A stretch of 64,000 bases of DNA from Paenibacillus tyrphae (GCF_027925525.1 NZ_BSDJ01000014.1:62001-126000), one strand, 5' to 3'. Counted from the stretch's first letter, positions 43,400 to 52,027 are shown. Notes: a model not told the origin generated them from the sequence alone. Numbers and translations are program-made.

Positions 43400-45131
43400 G
43401 GATGCTCCGCTCCTCAAACAACTGCTTTCGTAAGCTCATTCGAATACGCAGCGTATAGATCAGAAACGCAATGACGGCCAGCGCGACGACCGCCGCAATG
43501 CCCCATAAAATTTTTTGCGAAACGCCCATATCCCCGAGCTCCGGCAGCGGGCGGGAGGCGGCCGTCAGGACGAGTGTATCCGTACGATCCACCGCCCGAA
43601 ACCGCTCCGACGGCTTATGCTCCAGACGCTTCAGATCGATCCATTCCAGCCCGGGAACGGTCTCCGCCGCCGCAAGAAATTCCTTCAGCCGGTCCGCTCC
43701 GAGATACGGATGATAAAACATGCCGATGACACTGCCGTTCACGAATTGCATTTGTCTTACTTTTCGGGCCGTATCCGCAGCCGCTGAAGGCGAGGCCGCA
43801 TCGTAGTAGCCAATCGTCTCGGGCAGCAGGGTCATGCCGTGCAGGAACGCAGGGGCTGTAACGTACGGAGCCGCGCTCATCCGCTGCCAATCCCGGTCGC
43901 CCAACTGCACCTGCCCGAGCACGTATTGAAAATATTCCGCCGCCACCCGGTACCCTTCCTGACTCATCGTATAGTGCGGAGCCTCGAAGCCGAGCGGAGA
44001 CAGCCCAAGCTCCGTCAGCTCCTTGATACCGCTCTCCAGCCGGTGACGGGTATACGCTTCGTTGAATTGCCTGTTCTTTTCCGCGTAGCTCTCGTACGCT
44101 TCCTTGCTCGGAAAGTCGTGCCTGTACCGGACCGTGACCTCCCGGTCGGGCTCGTCCATAATCGGGGCGTTGTTTTCCACGTCCCAGAACTCGAAGCCCT
44201 CTCCGGTCTCCGACTGTCTGTATTGGTGCGTATACCCGTGCAGAACGATGCTTGCGCCGCGCTTCTGCAGCTCTTTCAGCACTTCCACCAATTGCGGCGC
44301 ATCCTTCAAACGCAGCTGCTCGTGCGTAACCGGATTCGTATACACCGGGATGAGCGCAATCATATAGGGGATGCCTTTTTCCTCCAACACCCCGCCGGCA
44401 GCCTTCAACAGCACGGGATCGGACTGCGGGTGGACGTCCTCCAGGCGAATGTAAGCCGGATGGCCCGCCGCAGGCTGCTCCCGGAAAAAGGGATAGAGCC
44501 CTTCTCCCAAATAATTCAGAAACGGTGCATCCAGGTTGACCGCGGAAAAATAATAGCTGTTCCGGTCCACCGCAAGCAGCGGATACGCCTGCTCCCCTTT
44601 CCATCCCTGCAGAATCGCTTCGCCCCGGCGGAGCGCGATCTGCGCAATCGGATAAGTCTGCTCCAGCAGGTCGTAGGAGGAGTCGTCCCGCTTCGATACT
44701 TTGTGGATCGCCACCTTCTGCTCGACCGATACGAACGAAAAACGTTCGCCCAGCTGCCCGACATTGTCGCCGACAGCGAGAAACGGCCCGCTGTAGGCCG
44801 CCATGAGCTGCACGGCCTGCTGCGGCAAAGCCTTGGGCACCACGCCGTAATACACCAAATGCGTGATGCCGCGAAGATCTTCGCTCTCCACGGCTTCGTC
44901 GCTCTTGAATACGACATTCCCCGTAAAACGGCCCAGCAGAAGATCCAAAATCCGGACCGATTCGCTAATCGCCCCGTCCTCCGTCGTGTACACCACCAGG
45001 ATTTTGCGGGCGTCTTCCGTTTCTTTCGCCGCCGAAGCCCACGCCCCGTGCGCATTTCCTATCAGCAGCAGCAGGGCGCCAAACAAGACAACGGTCCGGA
45101 ACGTTCTATGGAATGTACTGCTCAAGCTCAT
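43392..45131 (-). CDS. ydaL: DUF2334 polysaccharide-deacetylase-like protein (YdaL)
   Basis: About 579 residues. Signal peptide (MSLSSTFHRTFRTVVLFGALLLL to AWAS), a long extracellular part and a C-terminal membrane segment near 553-575 (ILWGIAAVVALAVIAFLIY). The middle contains DUF2334 features related to carbohydrate esterase family 4: AYIRLEDVHP, YMIALIPVY and IVLHGYTHQYR. It may deacetylate the polymer. Several starts are possible (45188, 45140, 45131); 45131 begins at the signal peptide. It overlaps ydaK by 26 bases. Confidence 0.85.
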   Translation of the reverse strand: MSLSSTFHRTFRTVVLFGALLLLIGNAHGAWASAAKETEDARKILVVYTTEDGAISESVRILDLLLGRFTGNVVFKSDEAVESEDLRGITHLVYYGVVPKALPQQAVQLMAAYSGPFLAVGDNVGQLGERFSFVSVEQKVAIHKVSKRDDSSYDLLEQTYPIAQIALRRGEAILQGWKGEQAYPLLAVDRNSYYFSAVNLDAPFLNYLGEGLYPFFREQPAAGHPAYIRLEDVHPQSDPVLLKAAGGVLEEKGIPYMIALIPVYTNPVTHEQLRLKDAPQLVEVLKELQKRGASIVLHGYTHQYRQSETGEGFEFWDVENNAPIMDEPDREVTVRYRHDFPSKEAYESYAEKNRQFNEAYTRHRLESGIKELTELGLSPLGFEAPHYTMSQEGYRVAAEYFQYVLGQVQLGDRDWQRMSAAPYVTAPAFLHGMTLLPETIGYYDAASPSAAADTARKVRQMQFVNGSVIGMFYHPYLGADRLKEFLAAAETVPGLEWIDLKRLEHKPSERFRAVDRTDTLVLTAASRPLPELGDMGVSQKILWGIAAVVALAVIAFLIYTLRIRMSLRKQLFEERSIHG

Positions 45132-45960
45132 CGTTCGCATGCTGCACCAGCTCCTTCGCGTCGCCAAGTCCCTCGTTGTAGCTTGCAACGCCGAAAGCCA
45201 CGCTTAGCGTAACGGCTTGTTTCTGATTGGCAAGCACGTGGGTTTTGAACAAACTGCCGATTTTTCCGATCACGATATCCGCATTTTCTTCCTCGGTGTT
45301 CGACAAGATGACAGCAAACGTATCGTCCGCAATACGGAATTTGCGGTCGGTCATTCGGGTATGGTTCCACAAAATACTAGAAAGGGATTGCAGCAGATGA
45401 AGCGTCTCCTTGGCGCCGTACAAGGTTTGAAACTGCTGGAAGTACTTGACCTGGATCAACAGAAGCGTAAAGGGCGCGCCGGTTCTTCGCGAGCGCTTGA
45501 ACTCGTCCTCCATTTCGAACAAGAAGCGCTTGTAATTGTCGAAGCCGGTCGGTTCGTCAATGGTGACAAGCTGATCGAACTTGTCCTTCATCTCTTGATT
45601 TTCGGCCGTGGTTGTCGCGACCCACTTGTGAAGCATACCGGTGACGACCGGCGCCGCAAGGATCGCCGCCATCCAGATGACAATCTCTCCCGGTGACAGG
45701 AAGATCGCGGAAGAAACGAACGCCTTCCATAGCAAAATGGACCCGAATACGAACAGGACGGCGAGACTGAGGCCCAGACCGGCCACCAAGCCGAATACCG
45801 TCCCCGCGATGCCAATGAGCAGGACGGCAGCCAGCAAAAGCGCGTTGCTCCAGGAGACCGGAGGAAACCCGGCCGCAAACAAGCAGACAAGCGGCGTAAG
45901 CAGCAGCAGGAGGAGCTGATAGAAAAGATAGGTTTGATTTTTAGCGTAGAAGCCCTTCAT
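45106..45960 (-). CDS. ydaK: Degenerate GGDEF protein with intact I-site (YdaK-like c-di-GMP receptor)
   Basis: 284 residues. Four membrane segments cover about 10-110, then a GGDEF fold. The catalytic signature reads ADDTF (211-215) instead of GGDEF, so cyclase activity is unlikely. The inhibitory site RxxD is intact as RMTD (202-205), exactly five residues before the signature, the spacing used to bind c-di-GMP. B. subtilis YdaK is a membrane GGDEF-like protein that binds c-di-GMP this way and activates the exopolysaccharide operon product. Start 45960 overlaps ydaJ by 20 bases; the frame continues to 46038. Confidence 0.9.
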   Translation of the reverse strand: MKGFYAKNQTYLFYQLLLLLLTPLVCLFAAGFPPVSWSNALLLAAVLLIGIAGTVFGLVAGLGLSLAVLFVFGSILLWKAFVSSAIFLSPGEIVIWMAAILAAPVVTGMLHKWVATTTAENQEMKDKFDQLVTIDEPTGFDNYKRFLFEMEDEFKRSRRTGAPFTLLLIQVKYFQQFQTLYGAKETLHLLQSLSSILWNHTRMTDRKFRIADDTFAVILSNTEEENADIVIGKIGSLFKTHVLANQKQAVTLSVAFGVASYNEGLGDAKELVQHANDELEQYIP

Positions 45961-47077
45961 CGTACATTTTCCTTTCCGCCAATAACGGAACGAGGTTGTC
46001 GAAAATATGCGTGTCGTCGTCGAACACAAAACCGCCATACCATTCGTTCGCGGGGTTCAAGATTTGAAAGCGCAGCATCCGGTAATACAGCGTTTGGGCA
46101 AAGTCCCGGTCCCCAAGCTCCACAGCGCTCAGGATCGCCAACCCGTAGGCCGCCGGAGATTCGAAGTCTACCGCGGGCAATTTGGATTGAGCATGGTACC
46201 TTCCGTACAGGACGCCATACTTCTTGAACTGTTCCTTGAGCAAGGACCAGACCTCGTCTGAGGGGATGCCCGCCTGGGCGCGATGGTAAACGATATACAG
46301 TTGATCGATCCAGTTGATCTCGTCGTTATACAGATAGGTTCCTTTATCCGAATCGTAGGAGAACGGAAACCACGTGTCGCGCGTCGGGAGGTTCTTCAGA
46401 AAATCAACGGCACCCGTGTAGACCGGTTCGCTCAGCTTGCCGCGCTCGTACATCACTTTGAATGCGGAGACCTGCAAGTAGGACAAGGTTAAAACATTGC
46501 TTTTCCATGCGGAGGCATGGTCGTAGAAGTCGGAGAACCGGCCTTCATTCGCGACCATATTTTGGGCGATGCTGCCGGAGATCGTATCCGCCAGCGCCGT
46601 GTAAGCCGGCTTGTCCCACCTGCTGCCGGCCTTGTACAAGGCGTCCGCAATCCGCAAATCGTCGATCAAAGCGTTGGTGCTGACCGCTTCGGACGACGCG
46701 CCGACCTTCCAGTAAATCCAGCCGTCGTCTTTGAGAAAACGGTCTCGCAGAACGCCGACGTTTTGCTCGAACAAGGTCTGGTCGCCCTTCTGGACCGCGT
46801 ACTGAAGCCATAGCCCGATCGATTCGGAAAGCGCCTCTTCGCCCTGCGCCACATCCCGACCAGCGGAAGCGTGCGGCTTCAAATTCGTTTTCAGCGTCCC
46901 GTCCGCGTTCACCATGTGCCGCCGGATAAAAATTTCTCCGGGCAGCCTGTCGCTCCGGGACTCCGAATCGTCCGCCTTTCCCTTCAAAGCATTCGATGCG
47001 AATGGCCCTCCTGCCAGCAGTAAAGCGGCGGCCATCAGCATAACCAATAGAGCGACGGTAACATAAGCCAGCCTCAT
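45941..47077 (-). CDS. ydaJ: GH8-like secreted/lipid-anchored glycosidase (YdaJ)
   Basis: About 378 residues. An N-terminal membrane segment (YVTVALLVMLMAAALLLAGG) is followed by an (alpha/alpha)6-type domain. GEEALSESIGLWLQYAV contains the Glu expected as general acid in GH8-like enzymes; DGWIYWKV and IDDLRIADAL are also typical. It likely modifies or degrades the operon's glycan outside the cell. ATG 47077 has GGAAG eleven bases before; ATG 47101 lacks a ribosome site. First gene of the yda operon. Confidence 0.83.
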   Translation of the reverse strand: MRLAYVTVALLVMLMAAALLLAGGPFASNALKGKADDSESRSDRLPGEIFIRRHMVNADGTLKTNLKPHASAGRDVAQGEEALSESIGLWLQYAVQKGDQTLFEQNVGVLRDRFLKDDGWIYWKVGASSEAVSTNALIDDLRIADALYKAGSRWDKPAYTALADTISGSIAQNMVANEGRFSDFYDHASAWKSNVLTLSYLQVSAFKVMYERGKLSEPVYTGAVDFLKNLPTRDTWFPFSYDSDKGTYLYNDEINWIDQLYIVYHRAQAGIPSDEVWSLLKEQFKKYGVLYGRYHAQSKLPAVDFESPAAYGLAILSAVELGDRDFAQTLYYRMLRFQILNPANEWYGGFVFDDDTHIFDNLVPLLAERKMYDEGLLR

Positions 47078-47134
47078 TTCGTCCCGTTCTTCCTTTCCCA
47101 TCCGGCAGCGTCAGCTTCTAAGGTCTGCGGTCCG

Positions 47135-47174
47135 TGTTTGTATTTGCGAACAAAGATGTTTGTTTTTACGAACA
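47135..47174. promoter_or_regulatory. Tandem 18-bp dyads upstream of ydaJ
   Basis: TGTTTGTATTTGCGAACA (47135-47152) and TGTTTGTTTTTACGAACA (47157-47174) agree at 16 of 18 positions and are spaced 22 bp, two helical turns. Each is itself a near-palindrome TGTTTG-N6-CGAACA. They lie 58-97 bases before ydaJ, a likely regulator site for the exopolysaccharide operon. Confidence 0.6.
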
Positions 47175-47245
47175 GCGTACCACCGATGCTTTCATTTCAC
47201 AACTGGTTACGAAACTTTTTTGAGAGGCTGTCAGGCAATGGAAAT

Positions 47246-47271
47246 ACGCCCGGTTCACAATCTCCGGGCGT
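47246..47271 (-). terminator. Hairpin after the SLH remnant
   Basis: ACGCCCGG (47246-47253) and CCGGGCGT (47264-47271) form a perfect 8-bp stem. On the minus strand it is followed by ATTT, a weak T-run, so a modest terminator for the SLH remnant. Confidence 0.55.
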
Positions 47272-47310
47272 TACTTCCATCAGGCGCAAATTTACGCCCG
47301 TTCCACTGAT

Positions 47311-47883
47311 TTATTGCACATCGTCCGTCATGCTGCTCTTCCAGGCTTCGCTTCCGTCAGCGTTCCTTACGGATTCGTGTGAAACGGTAGCTTCCTGCAC
47401 GTCACCGAAGCCCCAATGGCTTTCCGCCACATCCGGGAACTGAGGGGCAACCCCTTTCTGCGGACCGCGATACAGCATCCGGTTAATCATCGTCACCGCT
47501 TCGACCCTGCGGATGCTATCCGCAGGCTTGAAGGTGCCGTCCTCGTAACCGGCAAGAAACTTGCTGCGGTACAGCTTTGCATTTTCCTTCATTCTCGCAA
47601 CAATCACTGCCAGCTCTGCACGCGTCAGAGCGTTCTCCGGGTGAAACTTGCCATCCGGATAGCCTAAAATGTAACGTTGATGGTTCAGATTTCCGTAACG
47701 GTCGGAAAACACTTTCATCTTGACCGCAGAGTCGGCCTTCGCAGAGCTCGATGTATTTCCTTCCACCGTGAACTTTCCTTGAATATCGAATTCCGCATCC
47801 GCTGCGGCGACCGCTTTCCATTTCAGCTTGAGCTTGTAGCTTCCTGCTTGACCGGCCGACAGCTTGCCGACTTTCCGCGTCAC
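47311..47883 (-). pseudogene. SLH-domain protein remnant
   Basis: 190 residues from GTG 47883, which has AAAGGAG ten bases before it. It lacks a signal peptide. The start (TRKVGKLSAGQAGSYKLKLKWK) looks like the interior of a large surface protein. Three SLH repeats follow but are shortened: the first two have ILGYPDGKFHPENALTRAE and FLAGYEDGTFKPADSIRRVE but lack the usual W...I...G.I segment before them. The third is FPDVAESHWGFGDVQEA. A second frame starts upstream at MKKEREHG and would need a frameshift. I read this as a decayed 3' end of an S-layer-type gene; a short functional protein is possible. Confidence 0.6.
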
Positions 47884-48367
47884 CGTGTTCCCGCTCCTTT
47901 TTCATCTTCTCTCTCCTGAAATAGCAATTCTACTTTCCGGTTTTTGTCTTCACGTCTCACCCTCATTCTTTTTAAAGAACAATTTTTGCTCACTTTACCA
48001 ACCACTTCTGAACAAAATCTGAACACCTTTCGACAAAAGACAGCCGTTCGAGTCTGTCTAGTCGCAAGACTTGCTGGAAACGGGTGAAAGAGCTTCTTTT
48101 TACCAGATCATCCAAATCTTAATTTTGTGAAATAATTAACATTTTTTCGTTTTAAAATGCAGAAGAGGACGAAATTTTGATATGATCATAAATAGGAAAA
48201 TGGCGGTTTTATGCCGTTCGTTGGAACGAACATTTTTGTTGTGTAAATAGGCTTTTATAACAAATAGATTGCTTTTGCATACAGAAAGAGGAGGGCGCGA
48301 ATTTGGCCACTCAACTACACGACAATGGGGTCGGGTTTGTACGGTTTGCGCAAAGCGAGGTGCACCG
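47884..48367. other. 484-base intergenic region with possible promoter and 16-bp dyad
   Basis: No gene seen. AT-rich around 47940-48020 and 48110-48200. TATGAT (48181-48186) is a possible -10 for the downstream regulator, without a good -35. The dyad GTTCGTT-GG-AACGAAC (48216-48231) is perfect and lies just after it. A small GTCT/AGAC hairpin sits near 48055-48075. In-frame codons exist from 48269 but without a ribosome site. Confidence 0.5.
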
Positions 48368-49504
48368 ATGATTCGGATCATTATTGCAGACGACGAAGCG
48401 CTGGCGCTGTTCAGCTTGCAAAAGCAGCTTGAGAAGCTGAACGGCGGCGGCGTTGTGGGCGCCTACCAGAATGGGACGGAAGCCGTCGAGGCGGTGCTGC
48501 GCGAGAAGCCGGAAGCCGTCTTTTTGGACATCGACATGCCGGAGATGAGCGGCTTGGAGGCGGCCGAGATCATCATGTCGCACTTGCCGGAAACTGAGAT
48601 CATCTTTGCGACGGCTTATGAGGAATATGCACTCAAGGCTTTTGAGCTGGCGGCGATCGATTATTTGCTGAAGCCTGTCTCCACTCAAAGGCTTGCCAAA
48701 ACATTAACCCGGCTGTCGCAGGCCAAGGCCGCCAAAACCGAACCGGAGCACCTCGCGGCCCGGTCGTCTAAGACGAAGGATCAGCTTATGATCCGCTGCT
48801 TTCAGACGCTGGAGGTCGACACCGGCGAATCCGGGCCCGTGCATTGGCGAACGAACAAAGCGCAGGAGCTGTTCGCCTACTTCGTTCACCTTCGGGACCA
48901 GCCCGTGCGCAAAGATGCACTGCTAGAGCTGTTCTGGCCCGATATCGATCCGAAGAAAGGCTACACGCAGCTCTACACGACCATTTACCAAATCCGCAAA
49001 ACCGCAAATGCCGTCCATCCCGGCATCCGAATCGTTAGTGGCGATAAAGGGTACCGGCTCGAGCTGAACGGCGTCGGCGTTGACGTGGTGACGTGGGAGG
49101 AGGGACTGCAGACGGCCCCTCTGCTCAGCGAGCATACGCTCGCACGGCATTTGCAGCTGCTGGAGCTGTATCGCGGCGACTATCTGGAGGATTGCGGCTA
49201 TTGGTGGGCGGAGAACGAACGGGAGCGGCTGCGGATGTTGTGGTACCGTCACGCGATGCGCGTTGCGGCTTTTCTGGAAACGCGGGACAATGCAGCGGAA
49301 GCTTTCCAGCTCTATTTCCTCATCCAGCGCCGATTCCCGTTCACGGAAGAGGTGTACTGGGCGCTGATCAAGCTCTTCACGTACATCGGGGACCGGGTGT
49401 CAGTGGAACGGCAGTACGATACGCTGTCGCAAATGCTGCACGACGAATTCGGTACGAAGCCGACGAGAACGCTTGAGCAATGGTACCGGGAGCGGGTTGT
49501 TTAA
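48368..49504 (+). CDS. Response regulator with receiver and BTAD (SARP-like) domains
   Basis: 378 residues. The receiver domain (1-120) has acidic DD at 8-9, phospho-acceptor Asp54 (VFLDIDMPEMSG) and Lys in YLLKPVS. Residues about 140-230 form a winged-helix OmpR-like DNA-binding region (KAQELFAYFVHLRDQPVRKDALLELFWPD). The C-terminal 140 residues are a BTAD helical-repeat domain (LLELYRGDYLEDCGYWWAENERERLR). This SARP-like architecture is common in Paenibacillus. There is no adjacent sensor kinase. GCGAGGTG precedes ATG 48368. Confidence 0.87.
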   Translation: MIRIIIADDEALALFSLQKQLEKLNGGGVVGAYQNGTEAVEAVLREKPEAVFLDIDMPEMSGLEAAEIIMSHLPETEIIFATAYEEYALKAFELAAIDYLLKPVSTQRLAKTLTRLSQAKAAKTEPEHLAARSSKTKDQLMIRCFQTLEVDTGESGPVHWRTNKAQELFAYFVHLRDQPVRKDALLELFWPDIDPKKGYTQLYTTIYQIRKTANAVHPGIRIVSGDKGYRLELNGVGVDVVTWEEGLQTAPLLSEHTLARHLQLLELYRGDYLEDCGYWWAENERERLRMLWYRHAMRVAAFLETRDNAAEAFQLYFLIQRRFPFTEEVYWALIKLFTYIGDRVSVERQYDTLSQMLHDEFGTKPTRTLEQWYRERVV

Positions 49505-49540
49505 AAAATGTTCAGAACCTTCGTCTATACTCAGGAGGCG

Positions 49541-49575
49541 GTTTCTTCGCGTGCGGTGCAGGCACGTGCAAGAAG
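49541..49575 (+). other. Hairpin between the BTAD regulator and CheY-like gene
   Basis: TTCTT and GTGC on the left pair with GCAC and AAGAA on the right (internal mismatches). No T-run; a possible regulatory or processing structure in the leader of the CheY-like gene. Confidence 0.35.
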
Positions 49576-49601
49576 CGTAGTTTCTTGAGGCGGTGATACC
49601 A

Positions 49602-49964
49602 TTGGCCAAAATTATGGTCGTAGACGATGCCGCATTTATGCGGATGTTTATGAAGGATATATTGGAGACTGCTGGGCATCAAGTCGTATGCGAAGCGGCC
49701 AACGGAAGGGAAGCAATTGAGAAGTATGTTACGTTTCGTCCGGACCTCGTCACGATGGACATTACCATGCCCGATATGGACGGCATCGAAGCGTTGAAAT
49801 TGATTATGGAGCGGGACCCTGCGGCGCAAGTCATCATGTGCTCGGCGATGGGGCATCGGGAGATGATTCTCGAGGCGATCCGAAGCGGAGCAAAAGATTT
49901 TGTCGTCAAGCCGCTCCAAGGCTCGCGGGTGCTTGACGCCGTCGACAGGCTGCTTGAGGTCTAG
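49602..49964 (+). CDS. CheY-like single-domain response regulator
   Basis: 120 residues from TTG 49602. The preceding GAGGCGGTGATACC matches the anti-Shine-Dalgarno complement closely, which supports TTG over the GTG at 49593 lying inside it. Receiver signatures: VVDDAAFMR (DD at 8-9), Asp53 in VTMDITMPDMDG, Thr/Ser in MCSAMG, Lys in FVVKPL. Closest in pattern to chemotaxis CheY (MVVDDAAFMR). No output domain and no chemotaxis genes nearby. It may work with the BTAD regulator 97 bases upstream. Confidence 0.88.
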   Translation: MAKIMVVDDAAFMRMFMKDILETAGHQVVCEAANGREAIEKYVTFRPDLVTMDITMPDMDGIEALKLIMERDPAAQVIMCSAMGHREMILEAIRSGAKDFVVKPLQGSRVLDAVDRLLEV

Positions 49965-49977
49965 AGGGAAAAACATG

Positions 49978-50007
49978 AAAAAAGGAGGCTTGAGTGCCTC
50001 CTTTTTT
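49978..50007. terminator. Bidirectional terminator between CheY-like gene and nagA
   Basis: AAAAAAGGAGGC (49978-49989), loop TTGAGT, GCCTCCTTTTTT (49996-50007). It directly abuts the nagA stop codon. Confidence 0.9.
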
Positions 50008-51237
50008 CTATTCCCTCGTGTCCGAGGCGGAATCTCCATGCCGCTCCGGCCCGACGAGCCGACCCCGCTTGTACACCGCTTGCACGTCCAGCTTGCCCGC
50101 CTCGGCGTTCCAGCGGAACGTCACCGCATCCGCAGCCTGCCCGATTTCCAGCGTACCGATCCCTGTGCAGCCGAGCAGGCGGGCAGGTCTATCCGTCGCC
50201 ATGGCTACGGCCGTAGCCAGCGGGGAGCCTGTCATCTGCGAGAATCGCCCTACGCAGTCCGCCAGACCGACCGCCGCTCCAGCCAGCAGGTTCGGATTCT
50301 CCACCATGTGCAGCCGGCCGGACGGCAGCAGCTCGACCTGGCCGCCGACATGCGTGCGGTAAGTGCCCGGCGGTAAGCCCGCCAAATGTACGGCATCGCT
50401 GACAAGCAGCAGGGCGTCGCCTTTCACTTTGTGCATTACGTTCACGACGGAAGGGTGCAGATGATGTCCGTCGCAGATGACGCTGGCAGCAAGCCGATCT
50501 TCCGCCAACTGCGACCAAATATAGTGCGGATGGCGCGGAAGCTGCGGGTGCGCCCCGTTCCCGAGATGCGTGCTCATCCTAGCTCCCGCTTCCGCAGCAG
50601 CCGCGATGTGATCGTGATCGGCAGCCGTATGGCCGATGCCGGCAACGATGCCCGCCTCCGTCAGCTTGCGGATAAATGCCGCAGCGCCCGGGCGTTCCGG
50701 CGCCAGCGTAACCAGCCGGATGCGGCCCCCCGAAGCCTCCTGCCATACGTTGAACTCGGCCCAGTCCGGGTCCCGCACATGCTCCGCCGGATGGGCGCCC
50801 CGCGGTCCGTTTTCGCCCGATATGTAAGGTCCCTCCATGTGAATGCCCACTACGGCGGAAGCCGTCAGCTCATCCTGCTCGCAAGCGAGCCGTACCGCCG
50901 TCATACAGTCTTTCATCTGCTCGAAGCTCGCCGTAATAACTGTCGGGCAGAAGGACGTCGTACCGGAAGCCAGTACCGCTCGGACCACCCGCTTCACGGT
51001 CTCCACCCTCCGGTGCATGTCGGCCCCCGTCAGGTTGATGTCCTCTCCCCCGTACCCGTTGATCTGCAGATCGACGAAGCCCGGAGCAATCCAGAGCTCG
51101 TCAGATCCTGACGCGGCTTTGCCTGAGCTTTCCGTCTCTTCCATCGAAGCAACGATACCCCCGGATGCAACCAAACGAACCCGTCTCCCCGTATCCGCCC
51201 GCCGTCCTTCGATTACCGTCGTATTGGGATCGGTCAT
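50008..51237 (-). CDS. nagA: N-acetylglucosamine-6-phosphate deacetylase
   Basis: 409 residues. An amidohydrolase with metal-binding Glu in GIHMEGPYIS, histidines in GHTAADHDH and STHLGNGAHP, and catalytic Asp in LLVSDAVHLAG. The usual HLFNAM segment is replaced by HLGNGAHPQLPRHP, a variant form. It converts GlcNAc-6-phosphate from MurQ or a kinase into glucosamine-6-phosphate for NagB. AAAGGAGG lies before ATG 51237; the frame extends to 51276 without a ribosome site. 25 bases separate it from nagB. Confidence 0.88.
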   Translation of the reverse strand: MTDPNTTVIEGRRADTGRRVRLVASGGIVASMEETESSGKAASGSDELWIAPGFVDLQINGYGGEDINLTGADMHRRVETVKRVVRAVLASGTTSFCPTVITASFEQMKDCMTAVRLACEQDELTASAVVGIHMEGPYISGENGPRGAHPAEHVRDPDWAEFNVWQEASGGRIRLVTLAPERPGAAAFIRKLTEAGIVAGIGHTAADHDHIAAAAEAGARMSTHLGNGAHPQLPRHPHYIWSQLAEDRLAASVICDGHHLHPSVVNVMHKVKGDALLLVSDAVHLAGLPPGTYRTHVGGQVELLPSGRLHMVENPNLLAGAAVGLADCVGRFSQMTGSPLATAVAMATDRPARLLGCTGIGTLEIGQAADAVTFRWNAEAGKLDVQAVYKRGRLVGPERHGDSASDTRE

Positions 51238-51262
51238 TTTCGTCCCTCCTTTATATGCGCCG

Positions 51263-52027
51263 TTATTGCGATGCAATGCGGGAAGCGCTGGCGAAATCCA
51301 GAAACATATCGCAGCGGGCCGACCGTCTCAAGATAGACGCCGGGCAGGACAAGTCGACCGGGCCGAACAACGTCCGGTGTACCGCATCGCTTTTGCGTTC
51401 GCCAGGCACCGTGCAAATAATATGCGAAGCCGATACGATGGACGGAATCGTTAGCGTCAGCGCTTCGCGAGGCACCGCATCAAGCTGCGGGAAGCAGCCG
51501 TCGTTGACCTGCTGCCTGCGGCTCGTCTCGTCCAGCACGACCTTCTTAATGCGGGCGGGATCGGCAAAGTCCGCCACATGAGGATCATTGAAGGCGATAT
51601 GTCCGTTCTCGCCGATTCCGATACAGGCAATATCGATCGGGTGCCGCTCCAGCAGCTCCGTGTAGCGGACGCACTCTTCGACAGGATCGTTCAAGCCGTT
51701 CAATGCATGAAATTTGAGCGGCGTCCGGAATGCGAACAGCTCCGTCCGCAAATACGTCGCAAAGCTCTGCGGCGCCTCAGTCGGCAGACCGACATATTCG
51801 TCCAGATGATAGCAGCGGATGCGCTCCCATGCGACCGAGTCTATTGTACGCAATGAACGCAAAAATTCGTTCTGCGACGGAGCAGAAGCAAATACGACCG
51901 CGATCGTCTCCTTCTCCTGCAGCTTCGTCCGGATCACTTCCGCCAGCCGCTGCGCCGCCGCTTGCCCCATGGCTTCCCGGCTATCGTACGCCTCGGCGGT
52001 CACCTGTTCGATCGTCCATTGCTTCAT
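51263..52027 (-). CDS. nagB: Glucosamine-6-phosphate deaminase
   Basis: 254 residues. The family motifs are IGIGENGHIAFNDP with the active-site Asn-Asp region and histidine, and CYHLDEYVGLP near residue 70. It converts glucosamine-6-phosphate to fructose-6-phosphate and ammonia, feeding glycolysis. GGAGGAGG lies seven bases before ATG 52027. It sits between nagA and the LacI regulator in a three-gene unit. Confidence 0.92.
   Translation of the reverse strand: MKQWTIEQVTAEAYDSREAMGQAAAQRLAEVIRTKLQEKETIAVVFASAPSQNEFLRSLRTIDSVAWERIRCYHLDEYVGLPTEAPQSFATYLRTELFAFRTPLKFHALNGLNDPVEECVRYTELLERHPIDIACIGIGENGHIAFNDPHVADFADPARIKKVVLDETSRRQQVNDGCFPQLDAVPREALTLTIPSIVSASHIICTVPGERKSDAVHRTLFGPVDLSCPASILRRSARCDMFLDFASASRIASQ

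Noticed and set aside
47135..47174. LexA/DinR box before ydaJ
   Set aside because: The Bacillus box is CGAAC-N4-GTTCG; here the nearest halves are six bases apart and the better symmetry is TGTTTG-N6-CGAACA.
48040..48080. tRNA-like hairpins near 48050
   Set aside because: Only one short GTCT/AGAC stem forms; no acceptor stem or conserved T-loop.
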